From Yaniella flava (GTDB lineage Bacteria; Actinomycetota; Actinomycetes; Actinomycetales; Micrococcaceae), in NCBI RefSeq assembly GCF_039529295.1, contig NZ_BAAAMN010000026.1:1-64000 (forward strand): a stretch of DNA of 64,000 nt, written 5' to 3'. The notes under the pieces were generated by a model. That model did not search any database. It saw only the letters and a program-made list of their open reading frames with translations, and was not told the DNA's origin. The translations under genes were made by a program, and so were the position numbers. Shown piece by piece: positions 25,880-34,938 of this stretch. Every line of letters begins with the position of its first letter. Within the stretch, counting starts at the first letter, position 1.

Positions 25880-26320
25880 ATGAGCTGCTGTCGAAACACC
25901 CCGTCTAGACGCACCTTTCTCACAGCAGGCGGAGCCGCCACCGCAGCGTTCACATTGGCTGCCTGCTCTACAGGCCCCGAACAAGAAACCTTCTCGGGTG
26001 GAGTGTTCACTGAAGCGGTAGAACTCGACAGCCTCGCGGTAGGAGCATCGATCCAATTGGTGGTCGGTGCCGATCAAGTGCTATTGCATCGTGAGACCAC
26101 CGATACGATTCACGCTTATTCAGCGGTGTGCACCCACCAGGGCTGCGTTGTCGGAGCAAATGCTGAAGATCCCTCCGGGCCGTTCATCTGTCCCTGCCAC
26201 GCGTCCAATTATGACAAGTTGACCGGTGAAGCTGTGGCCGGGCCGGCCCAACGACCACTCACCCGTCATCAAACCGCAATAGAAAACGGTTGGGTTCTCG
26301 TTGAGGTCGCCGAAGCCTAA
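25880..26320 (+). CDS. Tat-exported Rieske [2Fe-2S] lipoprotein
   Basis: 146 residues. The N-terminus has a Tat signal (SRRTFLTAG) followed by a hydrophobic stretch and a lipobox-like LAAC, so the mature protein would be a lipoprotein outside the membrane. The Rieske cluster site is complete: CTHQGC and CPCHAS, each with Cys and His. There is no cytochrome b or dioxygenase subunit next to it, unlike the QcrA subunit of the respiratory complex, which has three helices. This short soluble form occurs as a lone gene in many actinobacteria; its electron partner is unknown. Confidence 0.88.
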   Translation: MSCCRNTPSRRTFLTAGGAATAAFTLAACSTGPEQETFSGGVFTEAVELDSLAVGASIQLVVGADQVLLHRETTDTIHAYSAVCTHQGCVVGANAEDPSGPFICPCHASNYDKLTGEAVAGPAQRPLTRHQTAIENGWVLVEVAEA

Positions 26321-26329
26321 CGGTTGCCG

Positions 26330-26575
26330 CTAGTCGCCGGGATGTTTATACCGTCCCCGGCTTGGCCTTGGCCTACCCGCAGACTGACGTGAGTATTTGT
26401 TGGCTGCCGGATCCCATTCTGGATCTTCGGCTTTTCTGCGAGGGTAGTGTCGTTTGATCCACCACCACCAGGCAAACGAGCCAACACCCGGCAGAATGAG
26501 TATGGCAAGTACCCAAACAATCCGTTGGGTACCGTTTAACGGAGAATGACTAAGACTCCAGACTGACCACCCCAT
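26330..26575 (-). CDS. PLDc_N-like small membrane protein
   Basis: 81 residues as annotated from ATG 26575, with the segment GTQRIVWVLAILILPGVGSF and WWWW, typical of the second helix of phospholipase D N-terminal (PLDc_N)-type small proteins, then a basic tail (RRKAEDPEWDPAANKYSRQS). The same frame stays open upstream to 26659 and encodes another hydrophobic run (VDISITTLALVLVVFMGW), the expected first helix, but no ATG, GTG or TTG is available there. Either an unusual start is used or the gene is truncated. It follows the aldo/keto reductase stop. Confidence 0.55.
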   Translation of the reverse strand: MGWSVWSLSHSPLNGTQRIVWVLAILILPGVGSFAWWWWIKRHYPRRKAEDPEWDPAANKYSRQSAGRPRPSRGRYKHPGD

Positions 26576-26659
26576 GAAGACTACGAGGACAAGCGCGAGG
26601 GTGGTGATGGAGATATCAACGAATATATGGATGGCTGACTGCTTTCGAGAAATCGCCGA

Positions 26660-27634
26660 TTAGTACAGTGCGACTTTCTGTGTTGGTAGAAAAATCTCAT
26701 CGAGGATCGATAGATCCTCGTGTGTGAGCTGATAGTCGAGGGAGACGGCATTTTGATGTACTTGGTCGACACGAGTTGCACCGGCAATAACCGATGCAAT
26801 CGGTTGTTGGGCAGCTAGCCAACCGAATGCCACATCGACTTCACTGATACCCCGCGCCCGAGCAAATGAGGCAAAGCTGTCGAGCTGTTCCCAGTCTGCT
26901 TCTGCCACCATATGCTGGCGCACATGCGAGAGTCTGGCCTCTGCCGGACCGCCCTTGGCAGTGTATTTTCCTGTCAACAACCCGTTATTGAGCGGGAAGT
27001 ATGGGAAGACTCCTAGGCCAAACTCCCGAGCCGCGGGAAGCACTTCTAGTTCGGCACGACGGTCCATGAGGTTGTAATGATTTTGAGCAGAAATGAAGCG
27101 CTGCGCTCCCAACTGCCGGGCAACGTACTCGGCCTGAGCGATCTGCCAGCCAGCAAAATTGGAATGGCCAATGTAGCGAACTTTGCCATCGGCTATGAGC
27201 TGATCCAGTGCCGAAAGTGTCTCATCGATCGGCGTATGGACATCAGGGGTGTGGTACTGCAATAGATCAATATAGTCGGTGTCAAGGCGACGCAATGATG
27301 CTTCAACAGCCGAGATAATGTACCGGCGAGAGCCTCGCGCGCCGAAGTCGGGACCGTTTGCTCCTGCCATATCCATACCAAATTTGGTACCAATCACGAC
27401 ATTGTCTCGCACTGGTTTCAGTGCTTGACCCAAATAGTGCTCAGATAGACCCTGGGTTTTGCCGTAGGTATCTGCGGTGTCGAAAAACGTGATGCCCGCA
27501 TCTACCGCTGCCTGCACGACCCGAAACGCCCCATCAGCGGTTTCTGTTGCGGTTTTGGGGCGTCCTAAATTATTGCATCCGAAGCCCACTGCGGATACCA
27601 CCAGTCCGGAATGACCAACACGACGGTACTGCAA
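26660..27634 (-). CDS. aldo/keto reductase
   Basis: A 324-residue TIM-barrel NADPH oxidoreductase of the YghZ/Kv-beta-like branch. The catalytic tetrad is visible as Asp and Tyr in FFDTADTYGKTQGLSEHYL, Lys in VVIGTKFGMDMA and His in LLQYHTPDVHTP. NADP-binding residues lie in the C-terminal part (IASVIAGATRVDQVHQN). Substrate unknown. It is two bases downstream of the WGR-like gene, so the two are probably co-transcribed. Confidence 0.92.
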   Translation of the reverse strand: MQYRRVGHSGLVVSAVGFGCNNLGRPKTATETADGAFRVVQAAVDAGITFFDTADTYGKTQGLSEHYLGQALKPVRDNVVIGTKFGMDMAGANGPDFGARGSRRYIISAVEASLRRLDTDYIDLLQYHTPDVHTPIDETLSALDQLIADGKVRYIGHSNFAGWQIAQAEYVARQLGAQRFISAQNHYNLMDRRAELEVLPAAREFGLGVFPYFPLNNGLLTGKYTAKGGPAEARLSHVRQHMVAEADWEQLDSFASFARARGISEVDVAFGWLAAQQPIASVIAGATRVDQVHQNAVSLDYQLTHEDLSILDEIFLPTQKVALY

Positions 27635-27636
27635 GA

Positions 27637-28140
27637 TTAGTTCCTTTCCACCTTCATCCGGTCGACTCGAAATTCGGTCTTCTTCAACGCCTCACCGGCA
27701 AATTTCATAGCCTTGTTCCGGTGCACAGCATTGACCTGGAATCGGAAGAGGCCCTCATCGGATGCGGCGTCCCAATCCTCGACGGCGCCGATCCCCCGCC
27801 AAGCAAGGAGCGCCGTGTACTCAATGGCAAACTTTTCGGCGTTGGTTTCCTCGACCGTCGTAGGCGAGGAACCTTTGAGTTTGACCGACACCGTGAAGGG
27901 CTCATGTTCGATGTCGTGCGCATCCACGTAGCCATCGGCTGTGTTCTGTACTGCGAACGACTCCAGTAGCGCCTCGGCTTCGTCTGAATCCGCCATGCGT
28001 TCCACCGTGGTTGTGCCGGATTCTCCGACTTTTCCGTGATGCACCACGAACTCTGACGTGTCATCATCCCACCATGCTTCTCGGTAGTGTGTGGGACGAG
28101 GTGCGTCGTCGGGAATATGGTACATGCGGACAATGCTCAC
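27637..28140 (-). CDS. WGR-like domain protein
   Basis: 167 residues. Residues 20-70 (REAWWDDDTSEFVVHHGKVG, then ESGTTTVERM) resemble a WGR domain, a nucleic-acid-binding module with a W-x-G-R-like core; here the pattern is degenerate (HHGKVGESG). The rest is unassigned (VSVKLKGSSPTTVEE, FRFQVNAVHRNKAMKF). Upstream partner of the aldo/keto reductase. Function unknown. Confidence 0.5.
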   Translation of the reverse strand: MSIVRMYHIPDDAPRPTHYREAWWDDDTSEFVVHHGKVGESGTTTVERMADSDEAEALLESFAVQNTADGYVDAHDIEHEPFTVSVKLKGSSPTTVEETNAEKFAIEYTALLAWRGIGAVEDWDAASDEGLFRFQVNAVHRNKAMKFAGEALKKTEFRVDRMKVERN

Positions 28141-28229
28141 GGTGATCCTTTGTGAATGCGGGACAGGTAGTGAAAATACTTGTCTACGATACTACCGATG
28201 AAGTACCACGCGAAACGGCTTTAAACGCT

Positions 28230-28268
28230 TGATGGCCCGAAACCCAGTGGTCGGGTCTCGGGCCATCA
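28230..28268 (-). terminator. acnA: hairpin downstream of acnA
   Basis: TGATGGCCCGA (28230-28240) pairs perfectly with TCGGGCCATCA (28258-28268), with an inner ACCC/GGGT pairing. It lies 37 bases after the aconitase stop on the minus strand and would end that transcript, although the following U run is weak. Confidence 0.6.
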
Positions 28269-28304
28269 TCACGTCAAGCATGTTGACGTTCAGGTGCTAT
28301 ACCT

Positions 28305-31010
28305 TTATTTTGTGCGATCAGCCATCTGACGCAAGACGAACTGCAGAATACCACCGTTGCGGTAGTAGTCAGCTTCACCAGGGGTGTCGATGCGCACGTT
28401 GGCGTCGAATTCAACCTTGGTGCCATCTTCCTTCGTCGCTGTCACGTGAACACTCTTTGGAGTGGTACCGTTGTTCAGTTCGGTGATGCCGGAAATGTCG
28501 AAAATTTCAGATCCGTTGAGCCCAAGTGAATCTGCGGACTCGCCCTGTGGGAATTCCAGAGGTAGGACGCCCATACCGATGAGGTTTGAACGGTGGATCC
28601 GCTCAAATGATTCGGTGATGACGGCTTTGATGCCCAACAGTGCGGTGCCTTTGGCAGCCCAGTCACGGGATGAACCGGAACCGTATTCTTTACCGCCAAG
28701 CACGACGAGCGGCGTGCCTTCTTGCTGGTAGTTCATAGCGGCATCATAGACATATGCTTGTGGTGCACCATCTTGAGTGAAGTCGCGGGTGAAGCCACCT
28801 TCGACTCCGTCCAGCATCTGGTTGCGGATACGAATGTTCGCGAAGGTACCGCGGATCATGACTTCGTGGTTACCACGACGTGAGCCGTAGGAGTTGAAGT
28901 CTTTCCGAGCAACGCCGTTCTCGAGCAGGTACTTGCCGGCTGGTGTATCCGATTTGAACGCGCCTGCTGGCGAAATGTGGTCGGTGGTGACCGAATCGCC
29001 CAGTTTCAGGAGCACGCGTGCACCTGCTACGTCTTCAACAGGTTCTGGCTCAAGCGTCATGCCCTCGAAGTACGGCGGTTTCCGTACGTAGGTGGATTCT
29101 GGATCCCACTGGAAGGTCTTGCCTTTCGGTGTGTCCAGTTCCTGCCAACGATGGTCACCATCGAAGATAGTCGAGTATTCTTCATTGAACATGTCAGTGT
29201 CGATCGAGCGATCGATGATCTGCTGTACTTCGGTTGGATCTGGCCAGATCTCAGACAGGAAGATGTCGTTTCCTGCGCTGTCTTGACCAAGTGGCTCGTT
29301 TTCGAAGTCGAAGTCCATGGTGCCGGCCAGGGCGTATGCAACGACCAGTGGCGGCGATGCCAAGTAGTTCATCTTGACGTCAGGGTTAATGCGGCCTTCG
29401 AAGTTCCGGTTACCGGAGAGCACCGAGGTGACAGCCAAATCGTTATCGTTGACGGCTTCTGAGATCTTTGGATCCAGTGGACCGGAGTTACCGATACAGG
29501 TGGTGCAACCGTAACCCACGATGGAGAAACCAAGTTCCTCGAGGTGTGGAATCAAACCGGATTTCTCGTAGTATTCGGTAACCACGCGTGAACCTGGGGC
29601 AACGGAGGTTTTGACCCATGGTTTCGAGGTGAGGCCCTTATCGACGGCGTTGCGTGCCAGCACGGCAGCCGCCATCATGACCGATGGGTTCGAGGTGTTG
29701 GTGCACGAGGTGATCGAAGCGATCGCAACTTTACCGTGATCCAGTTCGAATTCGCGTCCGTCGTCAAGTGCAACATCTGCGCTACGGGATGGACGTCCGA
29801 CTCCGACTTCATCAGTATCGGCGAAATCGTGGATGTCCTTGCGGAACTGATCCTTCGAATCGTCAAGAATGATGCGGTCTTGTGGACGACGTGGGCCCGA
29901 GATCGATGGCACAACACTGGACAGGTCCAGTTCCATGTACTCGGAGTAGTTGACTTCGTTGGCTGGATCGTGCCACAGTCCCTGTTCTTTGGAGTAGGCC
30001 TCAACAAGTTTGATGTTCTCTTCGGAGCGGCCAGTCAAACGCAGGTAATCCAGCGTCACCTGGTCGATCGGGAACATGGCAGCAGTGGAGCCGAACTCTG
30101 GGGACATGTTGCCGATCGTTGCACGGTTTGCCAGGGGCACTGAGCCCACGCCTTCACCGTAGAACTCGACAAATTTCCCAACAACGCCGTGTTCACGCAG
30201 CATTTCTGTGATGGTGAGCACCACGTCAGTTGCCGTGGCACCGGACGGAATTTGACCGGTCAGTTTAAATCCAACGACGCGTGGCACGAGCATGGAGACG
30301 GGCTGGCCAAGCATGGCGGCTTCAGCTTCGATACCGCCGACGCCCCACCCGAGGACGCCAAGCCCGTTGACCATGGTGGTGTGGGAGTCCGTACCAACAC
30401 AGGTATCTGGGTAGGCGCGCAGCACGCCGTTGACTTCGCGAGTCATCACGGTGCGTGCTAGGTATTCGATGTTGACCTGGTGGACAATACCCATGCCCGG
30501 AGGAACAACTTTGAAGTCATCAAATGCGGTCTGGCCCCAGCGCAGGAACTGGTAGCGTTCGCCGTTGCGTTGGTATTCGATTTCAACGTTGCGTTCGACA
30601 GCGTCTGGTGTTCCGAAGTGGTCAATTTGCACCGAGTGGTCGATGACCAGTTCGGCTGGCGCTAACGGGTTCACCAGTTCTGCGTCGCCACCGAGGTCCG
30701 TAATGGCTTCGCGCATGGTGGCCAAGTCGACAACACACGGCACACCGGTGAAGTCTTGCATGAGAACACGGGCCGGGGTGAACTGAATTTCAGTATGTGG
30801 CTGAGCAGCATGATCCCAGTTTGCTAGCGACTGGATCTGCTCCTTGGTGATGTTTTCACCGTCTTCTGTGCGGAGCAAGTTCTCTAGTAGAACCTTTAAT
30901 GAGAAAGGAAGGTTCTCAGATCCTTCAACCTTGTTGAGCCGAAAAATTTCGTATTCAGCACCATCAACGTCTAAGACGCCTTTGGAACCGAAGCTATCAA
31001 CTGTAGTCAC
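28305..31010 (-). CDS. acnA: aconitate hydratase
   Basis: 901 residues from the chosen GTG at 31010 (VTTVDSFGSKGV), which follows GAGGAG at good spacing; 40 residues of upstream open frame are low-quality sequence. AcnA/IRP-type aconitase of the TCA cycle, interconverting citrate and isocitrate through a [4Fe-4S] cluster. Cluster Cys are in SITSCTNTSNPS and GYGCTTCIGNSG. The substrate loop and swivel domain (YGSGSSRDWAAKG, near residue 800) are present. Length is normal. Confidence 0.96.
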   Translation of the reverse strand: MTTVDSFGSKGVLDVDGAEYEIFRLNKVEGSENLPFSLKVLLENLLRTEDGENITKEQIQSLANWDHAAQPHTEIQFTPARVLMQDFTGVPCVVDLATMREAITDLGGDAELVNPLAPAELVIDHSVQIDHFGTPDAVERNVEIEYQRNGERYQFLRWGQTAFDDFKVVPPGMGIVHQVNIEYLARTVMTREVNGVLRAYPDTCVGTDSHTTMVNGLGVLGWGVGGIEAEAAMLGQPVSMLVPRVVGFKLTGQIPSGATATDVVLTITEMLREHGVVGKFVEFYGEGVGSVPLANRATIGNMSPEFGSTAAMFPIDQVTLDYLRLTGRSEENIKLVEAYSKEQGLWHDPANEVNYSEYMELDLSSVVPSISGPRRPQDRIILDDSKDQFRKDIHDFADTDEVGVGRPSRSADVALDDGREFELDHGKVAIASITSCTNTSNPSVMMAAAVLARNAVDKGLTSKPWVKTSVAPGSRVVTEYYEKSGLIPHLEELGFSIVGYGCTTCIGNSGPLDPKISEAVNDNDLAVTSVLSGNRNFEGRINPDVKMNYLASPPLVVAYALAGTMDFDFENEPLGQDSAGNDIFLSEIWPDPTEVQQIIDRSIDTDMFNEEYSTIFDGDHRWQELDTPKGKTFQWDPESTYVRKPPYFEGMTLEPEPVEDVAGARVLLKLGDSVTTDHISPAGAFKSDTPAGKYLLENGVARKDFNSYGSRRGNHEVMIRGTFANIRIRNQMLDGVEGGFTRDFTQDGAPQAYVYDAAMNYQQEGTPLVVLGGKEYGSGSSRDWAAKGTALLGIKAVITESFERIHRSNLIGMGVLPLEFPQGESADSLGLNGSEIFDISGITELNNGTTPKSVHVTATKEDGTKVEFDANVRIDTPGEADYYRNGGILQFVLRQMADRTK

Positions 31011-31168
31011 AGTGGACTCCTCTTTTCCCGCCCACGGGGGCGATTCCATTGTCCTGTGTAAGTCGTGTCGCTCAACGCATGCAAGTGACGCGCCAGGGCA
31101 CTGCCGGTGCGAACCGCCCAGCCCGGTCAACGCATGCGTGGGCGGCGTGGCTTTTATTCTAACGCGGG

Positions 31169-32647
31169 TTACGCGTCATTGCGTGATTGTCTCAGCGCGG
31201 CTGAGGGGCGAAATGTGGTAACCATCTCCATATGGAAGGTGTCTGGAAACAGATCGTAAATGGTAGATTCTTCAATCTCCCAGCCGTGTTCGACCAGCCA
31301 TTTCGTGTCTCGTGCAAACGATGCGGGATCACACGATACGTACACGATTTTCTCCGCTGCCAACTGGTGAATCCGAGTAATTGTAGCTCGGCCTGCGCCT
31401 GCCCGAGGCGGGTCGAGTACGACCGAGTCCACTCGTTGATCAGCGAGGCCACCTTTCGCAATCGGCGCGTGGGGACGTTGTACCCATGAACCAAGAATGC
31501 GGTCGGTCAGCCCATTGATTACGAAGGCTTGCTTTGTATCGTGCAAATTTTTGCGGGCATCGCGCGAAGCACCGGGTGAAGCTTCCACGGACAACACGAC
31601 CCCGTCTTCACCAACTCCGTCTGCGATGAACTTCGAAAACAGACCGGCTCCCCCGTAGAGATCCGCGATGACCTGGCCGGGTTGTACGTCGAGTGCGTCC
31701 ATCACGGCGTTAACAAGGGTTTCGGGAGCGTCTCGGTGAACCTGCCAGAAGCCGTCTCCGGAAATGCGGAACGTGTGGGAACCGTATTTCTCGGTTTCGA
31801 CTACCTCATTGAGCCAGGTTCGTCCGCGCAGACGTATCATCTCGAGGGGTCCAAACTGCTGAGAACGGAGCCCCACTACAACAGAAACCTTCGAAGGCAA
31901 ATGGATGAGACGCTTGCGCCACTGGCCAATATGCTGCTCAAGAAGTTTCTTATTGGCAGCTACCGCGTCTAACGGGAAGATCACGACGAGCACTTCCTCG
32001 CCATGGCCAGGCGTGGCTACTTCAACCCGTCCTGCCCCGGAGAAATCGATATCCCAGAGTTGTAGTGCATCCAGTTGACGAACGCCCAGCGGAATATTGC
32101 GCACAGGGACCACTGTGGCTGACCGATGCACGTTCATGGCCAATCGTCCCGAAGAGGTTACTGAGAAGGCGTTTCGTGTGCGCCAGTGCAGCCCAGTTGG
32201 TTCGTCTTCAGCAACACCGACGACTTGTGCTTCAACGTTGAGCTGGCCAATCCGTGTCATGGTGTCACGAAAAACCTGCGCTTTGAGCCGACGTTGGTGT
32301 TCCAAGGTGATGTGCCCGAATTCTGCACCACCAACGGGATGGCGCCCAGAGGCGTGTGCCCGAATAGAATCGGCCAGCTTCCACTGATGGGAACGGCGAA
32401 ACTCAGACGGCCGCACCACAGAAACCGTGTCGGCCCGCCAGAAGCGAGCGTCCTCCCCTCCAGCGGTCACAGCAGCATTGACAATTTCCCCGGGGATGGC
32501 ATGCCGCACGAAAATGACGCGTCCGTCATGGCGTGCCACGCAATGTCCGCCGTGAGCCATCGCACCGACTTCTAATGTGAGAATTTCACCCGCATCTTTG
32601 TCCTGCTCCGCCAGGTGCGCGGCAGTTTGTGCATCTGTGCTTGTCAT
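31169..32647 (-). CDS. TrmA/RumA-type RNA (uracil-5-)-methyltransferase
   Basis: 492 residues. N-terminal TRAM domain (GEILTLEVGAMAHGGHCVAR), then a SAM-dependent methyltransferase: SAM motif ADLYGGAGLFSKFIAD, catalytic region VLDPPRAGAGRATI and YVSCDPASFARD with the nucleophilic Cys. Members methylate U54 of tRNA or U747/U1939 of 23S rRNA; the exact target is uncertain. The usual N-terminal [4Fe-4S] cysteines (C-x5-C-GG-C) are absent, replaced by HPVGGAEFGHITLEHQ, as in actinobacterial members from memory. It lies between acnA and DUF3159 genes. Confidence 0.88.
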   Translation of the reverse strand: MTSTDAQTAAHLAEQDKDAGEILTLEVGAMAHGGHCVARHDGRVIFVRHAIPGEIVNAAVTAGGEDARFWRADTVSVVRPSEFRRSHQWKLADSIRAHASGRHPVGGAEFGHITLEHQRRLKAQVFRDTMTRIGQLNVEAQVVGVAEDEPTGLHWRTRNAFSVTSSGRLAMNVHRSATVVPVRNIPLGVRQLDALQLWDIDFSGAGRVEVATPGHGEEVLVVIFPLDAVAANKKLLEQHIGQWRKRLIHLPSKVSVVVGLRSQQFGPLEMIRLRGRTWLNEVVETEKYGSHTFRISGDGFWQVHRDAPETLVNAVMDALDVQPGQVIADLYGGAGLFSKFIADGVGEDGVVLSVEASPGASRDARKNLHDTKQAFVINGLTDRILGSWVQRPHAPIAKGGLADQRVDSVVLDPPRAGAGRATITRIHQLAAEKIVYVSCDPASFARDTKWLVEHGWEIEESTIYDLFPDTFHMEMVTTFRPSAALRQSRNDA

Positions 32648-32792
32648 TGATCGGCCTGCTTCAAGTTGTGTAGTGAGTGTGGTTTCCGTGTGAAACTCGG
32701 CAAACCGATTTTCACGCTTAATTCAGTTATCAATGTCTTTCCCACTATATTAGTCGCCCACCTAGTGTGATGTATCACTGTGTAGCGAAGTG

Positions 32793-33575
32793 TCATATTC
32801 TTGGGTCTATTTCTTCTTCATGCACAGGGGCGTCGTCATCTGAACTCTTCGGGTCAACACGTAGACGGGCATTTGCCGGACGTGACACGAGCCAACCAAA
32901 CCACAGCACCAGCGCATATAACGGTACGCCCATAACTAATCGTGCTGTACCCAGGGCAACGACATCATCAGCCCAATACATGGGAAGTTGCACGACGAGC
33001 CGAGCAGCGAACACCAGTACCATCAACAACGTGGCTATTTGGTACTTTTTTCGTCGATAAGGTTGCTTCTGCCAGCTGACTCCCTCACCGCGAATCCAGC
33101 CATAGATCAGGCCCATGATAGGCCATTTAACTGCCATCGAGAGGGCAAAAGCGAGACCGTAGGCCGCAGAGATATAAAACCCGATCACATAGTATCCACG
33201 GGCATCATCTTGCATTAGCGCGACGCCAGCCGAGACGGCCACACCAATGACACCTGCCAGCGCTTGGGTCATTGGCTGGCGCTGAATGAGTCGTAGCACG
33301 CTGGCCAGTGCAGCAAGTCCAACCGCCAAAATGGCTGATGCCCACACGTCGGTTGTGACAATAAAGGTCACCAAGAATACCAATGCCGGTACTATCGCTT
33401 CAGCGATGCCCCGTATTCCACCAACCGAACCCAGTAGGTCAAGGTCTCCAGTCGAGGTCACTGAAGTTTGGCCGGCAAGACGTTTCGCTACCTGTTGAAG
33501 TTGGTCGTCGTGTTCGGGGTGGTCGTCAGCGCTGCTCAATAGGATGCTCGTTTCTGGTTCGGCTTTGGACTGCAT
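32793..33575 (-). CDS. DUF3159 integral membrane protein
   Basis: 260 residues with five or six hydrophobic segments between about 45 and 245 (VPALVFLVTFIVTTDVWASA, VGLAALASVLRLIQRQ, ALAGVIGVAVSAGVALMQ and others). The central YGWIRGEGVSWQKQPYRRKK is a conserved basic loop of DUF3159. Cytoplasmic ends are acidic (SSDDDAPVHEEEID). Function unknown. Part of the actinobacterial dut-DUF3710-DUF3159 cluster on the minus strand. Confidence 0.87.
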   Translation of the reverse strand: MQSKAEPETSILLSSADDHPEHDDQLQQVAKRLAGQTSVTSTGDLDLLGSVGGIRGIAEAIVPALVFLVTFIVTTDVWASAILAVGLAALASVLRLIQRQPMTQALAGVIGVAVSAGVALMQDDARGYYVIGFYISAAYGLAFALSMAVKWPIMGLIYGWIRGEGVSWQKQPYRRKKYQIATLLMVLVFAARLVVQLPMYWADDVVALGTARLVMGVPLYALVLWFGWLVSRPANARLRVDPKSSDDDAPVHEEEIDPRI

Positions 33576-33590
33576 TTCCTAGCCGGTGTA

Positions 33591-34298
33591 TTACTCAGGT
33601 TTTGTCCGTGCCTGCTTCGCTTCTTGGCGACGTCGTGCAGCGGCTTCTCGCATCGCTGCTTGGACGTTTTCAGGCGGGGTCAGTTCCAACATTTGGCGAG
33701 CCGGCAGGGGCGCGTCACCGCGATCGATGACCGTATTTTTTAGAATCTCATAGAGCATGCCGGCTTCGTTTTTGTTCAGCGCCGCTTTGCCCATGATCAT
33801 CGCACGAATCATCCACCGTGGCCCATCAATGCCTAAGAACCGAGCAATGCGTTCACCCTTGCGTCCGTCGGGCAGCTCGGCTGGGATGCGAATGAGCAAT
33901 TCATCACCAAATTCCCCTTCTTCGATGGTGACGCCGGCACCTTTTGCGGTCTTATTCTGATCGTACATTTCTTGGCGAATCTCGTCCCATTGACCACCTG
34001 AACGAGGTGCGGCAAACGCTTGAATCTGTAGTGTTGAGTTTTCGTGTACGGCTGAGACCGCGAAGACTTTTTGCTTTGCCTGTTCTTGCTCCAGACGGTA
34101 TGAAACCTTTTTGCGCATCGGCACTTTGATGGCTCCGAGGTCCATATAGCCTTTGCTGAAGTCTCTGGACTCTACTTCGAGGATATCGAAGGGACCTTCT
34201 GGACGCTCATCAGCAGCTGGGACGTCATCATCATCCCGCAGGTGCTCGGGCAAAACGACTGTTTCGGCTTGAACGTTTCTATTGCGTCCAAAAAGCAT
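33591..34298 (-). CDS. DUF3710-family protein
   Basis: 235 residues, soluble. Recognised by GPFDILEVESRDFSKGYMDL and DLGAIKVPMRKKVSYRLEQE near the N-terminus, then ALNKNEAGMLYEILKNTVID further on. Function unknown; the family accompanies dut in actinobacteria. Fifteen bases upstream of the DUF3159 gene on the same strand, so likely the same operon. Confidence 0.88.
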   Translation of the reverse strand: MLFGRNRNVQAETVVLPEHLRDDDDVPAADERPEGPFDILEVESRDFSKGYMDLGAIKVPMRKKVSYRLEQEQAKQKVFAVSAVHENSTLQIQAFAAPRSGGQWDEIRQEMYDQNKTAKGAGVTIEEGEFGDELLIRIPAELPDGRKGERIARFLGIDGPRWMIRAMIMGKAALNKNEAGMLYEILKNTVIDRGDAPLPARQMLELTPPENVQAAMREAAARRRQEAKQARTKPE

Positions 34299-34337
34299 CG
34301 TGAAAAACTCTCCTTTAGATTACGAAAATCCGACGAA

Positions 34338-34826
34338 CTACTGCCGTGTGCTAAAGCCTCCGGTGGAACCAAAGCCACCATCGTTGCGTGCGGTCTCCGG
34401 CAGTTCGTCAACGTCCACAAAGTTCGCTTGGTACACAGGCTGGATCACCAACTGTGCGATACGTTCGCCACGCCGCAGTTGAATCGTTTCAGTGGGATCA
34501 AGATTAATGAGGGGCACTTTGATTTCGCCGCGGTACCCTGCATCGATCGTACCGGGCGCGTTCACCACACTCAGCCCGGCGCGCACTGCTAGCCCAGAAC
34601 GTGGATGTACAAATGCGGCAAAGCCGTTGGGAATCGCCATGGCCACGCCGCTTGGGACAAGTTGGCGTTGTCCGGGATGCAGGGTGACATCGATGGTCGT
34701 GACGAGGTCTGCCCCTGCATCGCCTGGCAGCGCGTATTCTGGCGCGTTCAGCTCCGCATCCAGCATCGTCACTTCTATGGTGAGCTGATGCGGCGACTGC
34801 TCGTCTGTAGATTGTCCGTCTGACAT
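34338..34826 (-). CDS. dut: dUTP pyrophosphatase
   Basis: 162 residues. Hydrolyses dUTP to dUMP, keeping uracil out of DNA, and acts as a trimer. All five family motifs are visible: DAGADLVT, HPRSGLAVRAGLSV, NAPGTIDAGYRGEI, RGERIAQLVIQPV and the C-terminal NDGGFGSTGG. Normal length with about 20 extra N-terminal residues. First gene of the dut-DUF3710-DUF3159 group. Confidence 0.96.
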   Translation of the reverse strand: MSDGQSTDEQSPHQLTIEVTMLDAELNAPEYALPGDAGADLVTTIDVTLHPGQRQLVPSGVAMAIPNGFAAFVHPRSGLAVRAGLSVVNAPGTIDAGYRGEIKVPLINLDPTETIQLRRGERIAQLVIQPVYQANFVDVDELPETARNDGGFGSTGGFSTRQ

Positions 34827-34938
34827 CTCGCGCCTTCTCCTGGTTCTATATCAGTAGTGCCGGCTCTTAGTCTAGCGACCAGCAACGGGGAATACCCAAA
34901 ATGGTGGCAACATCAACTCGCGCTGTAGGCTGGGAGTC

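Noticed and set aside
31072..31137. Direct repeats TCAACGCATGC at 31072-31082 and 31127-31137 as an operator of acnA
   Set aside because: Only 11 bases, partly inside the upstream open frame, with no dyad; could be chance.
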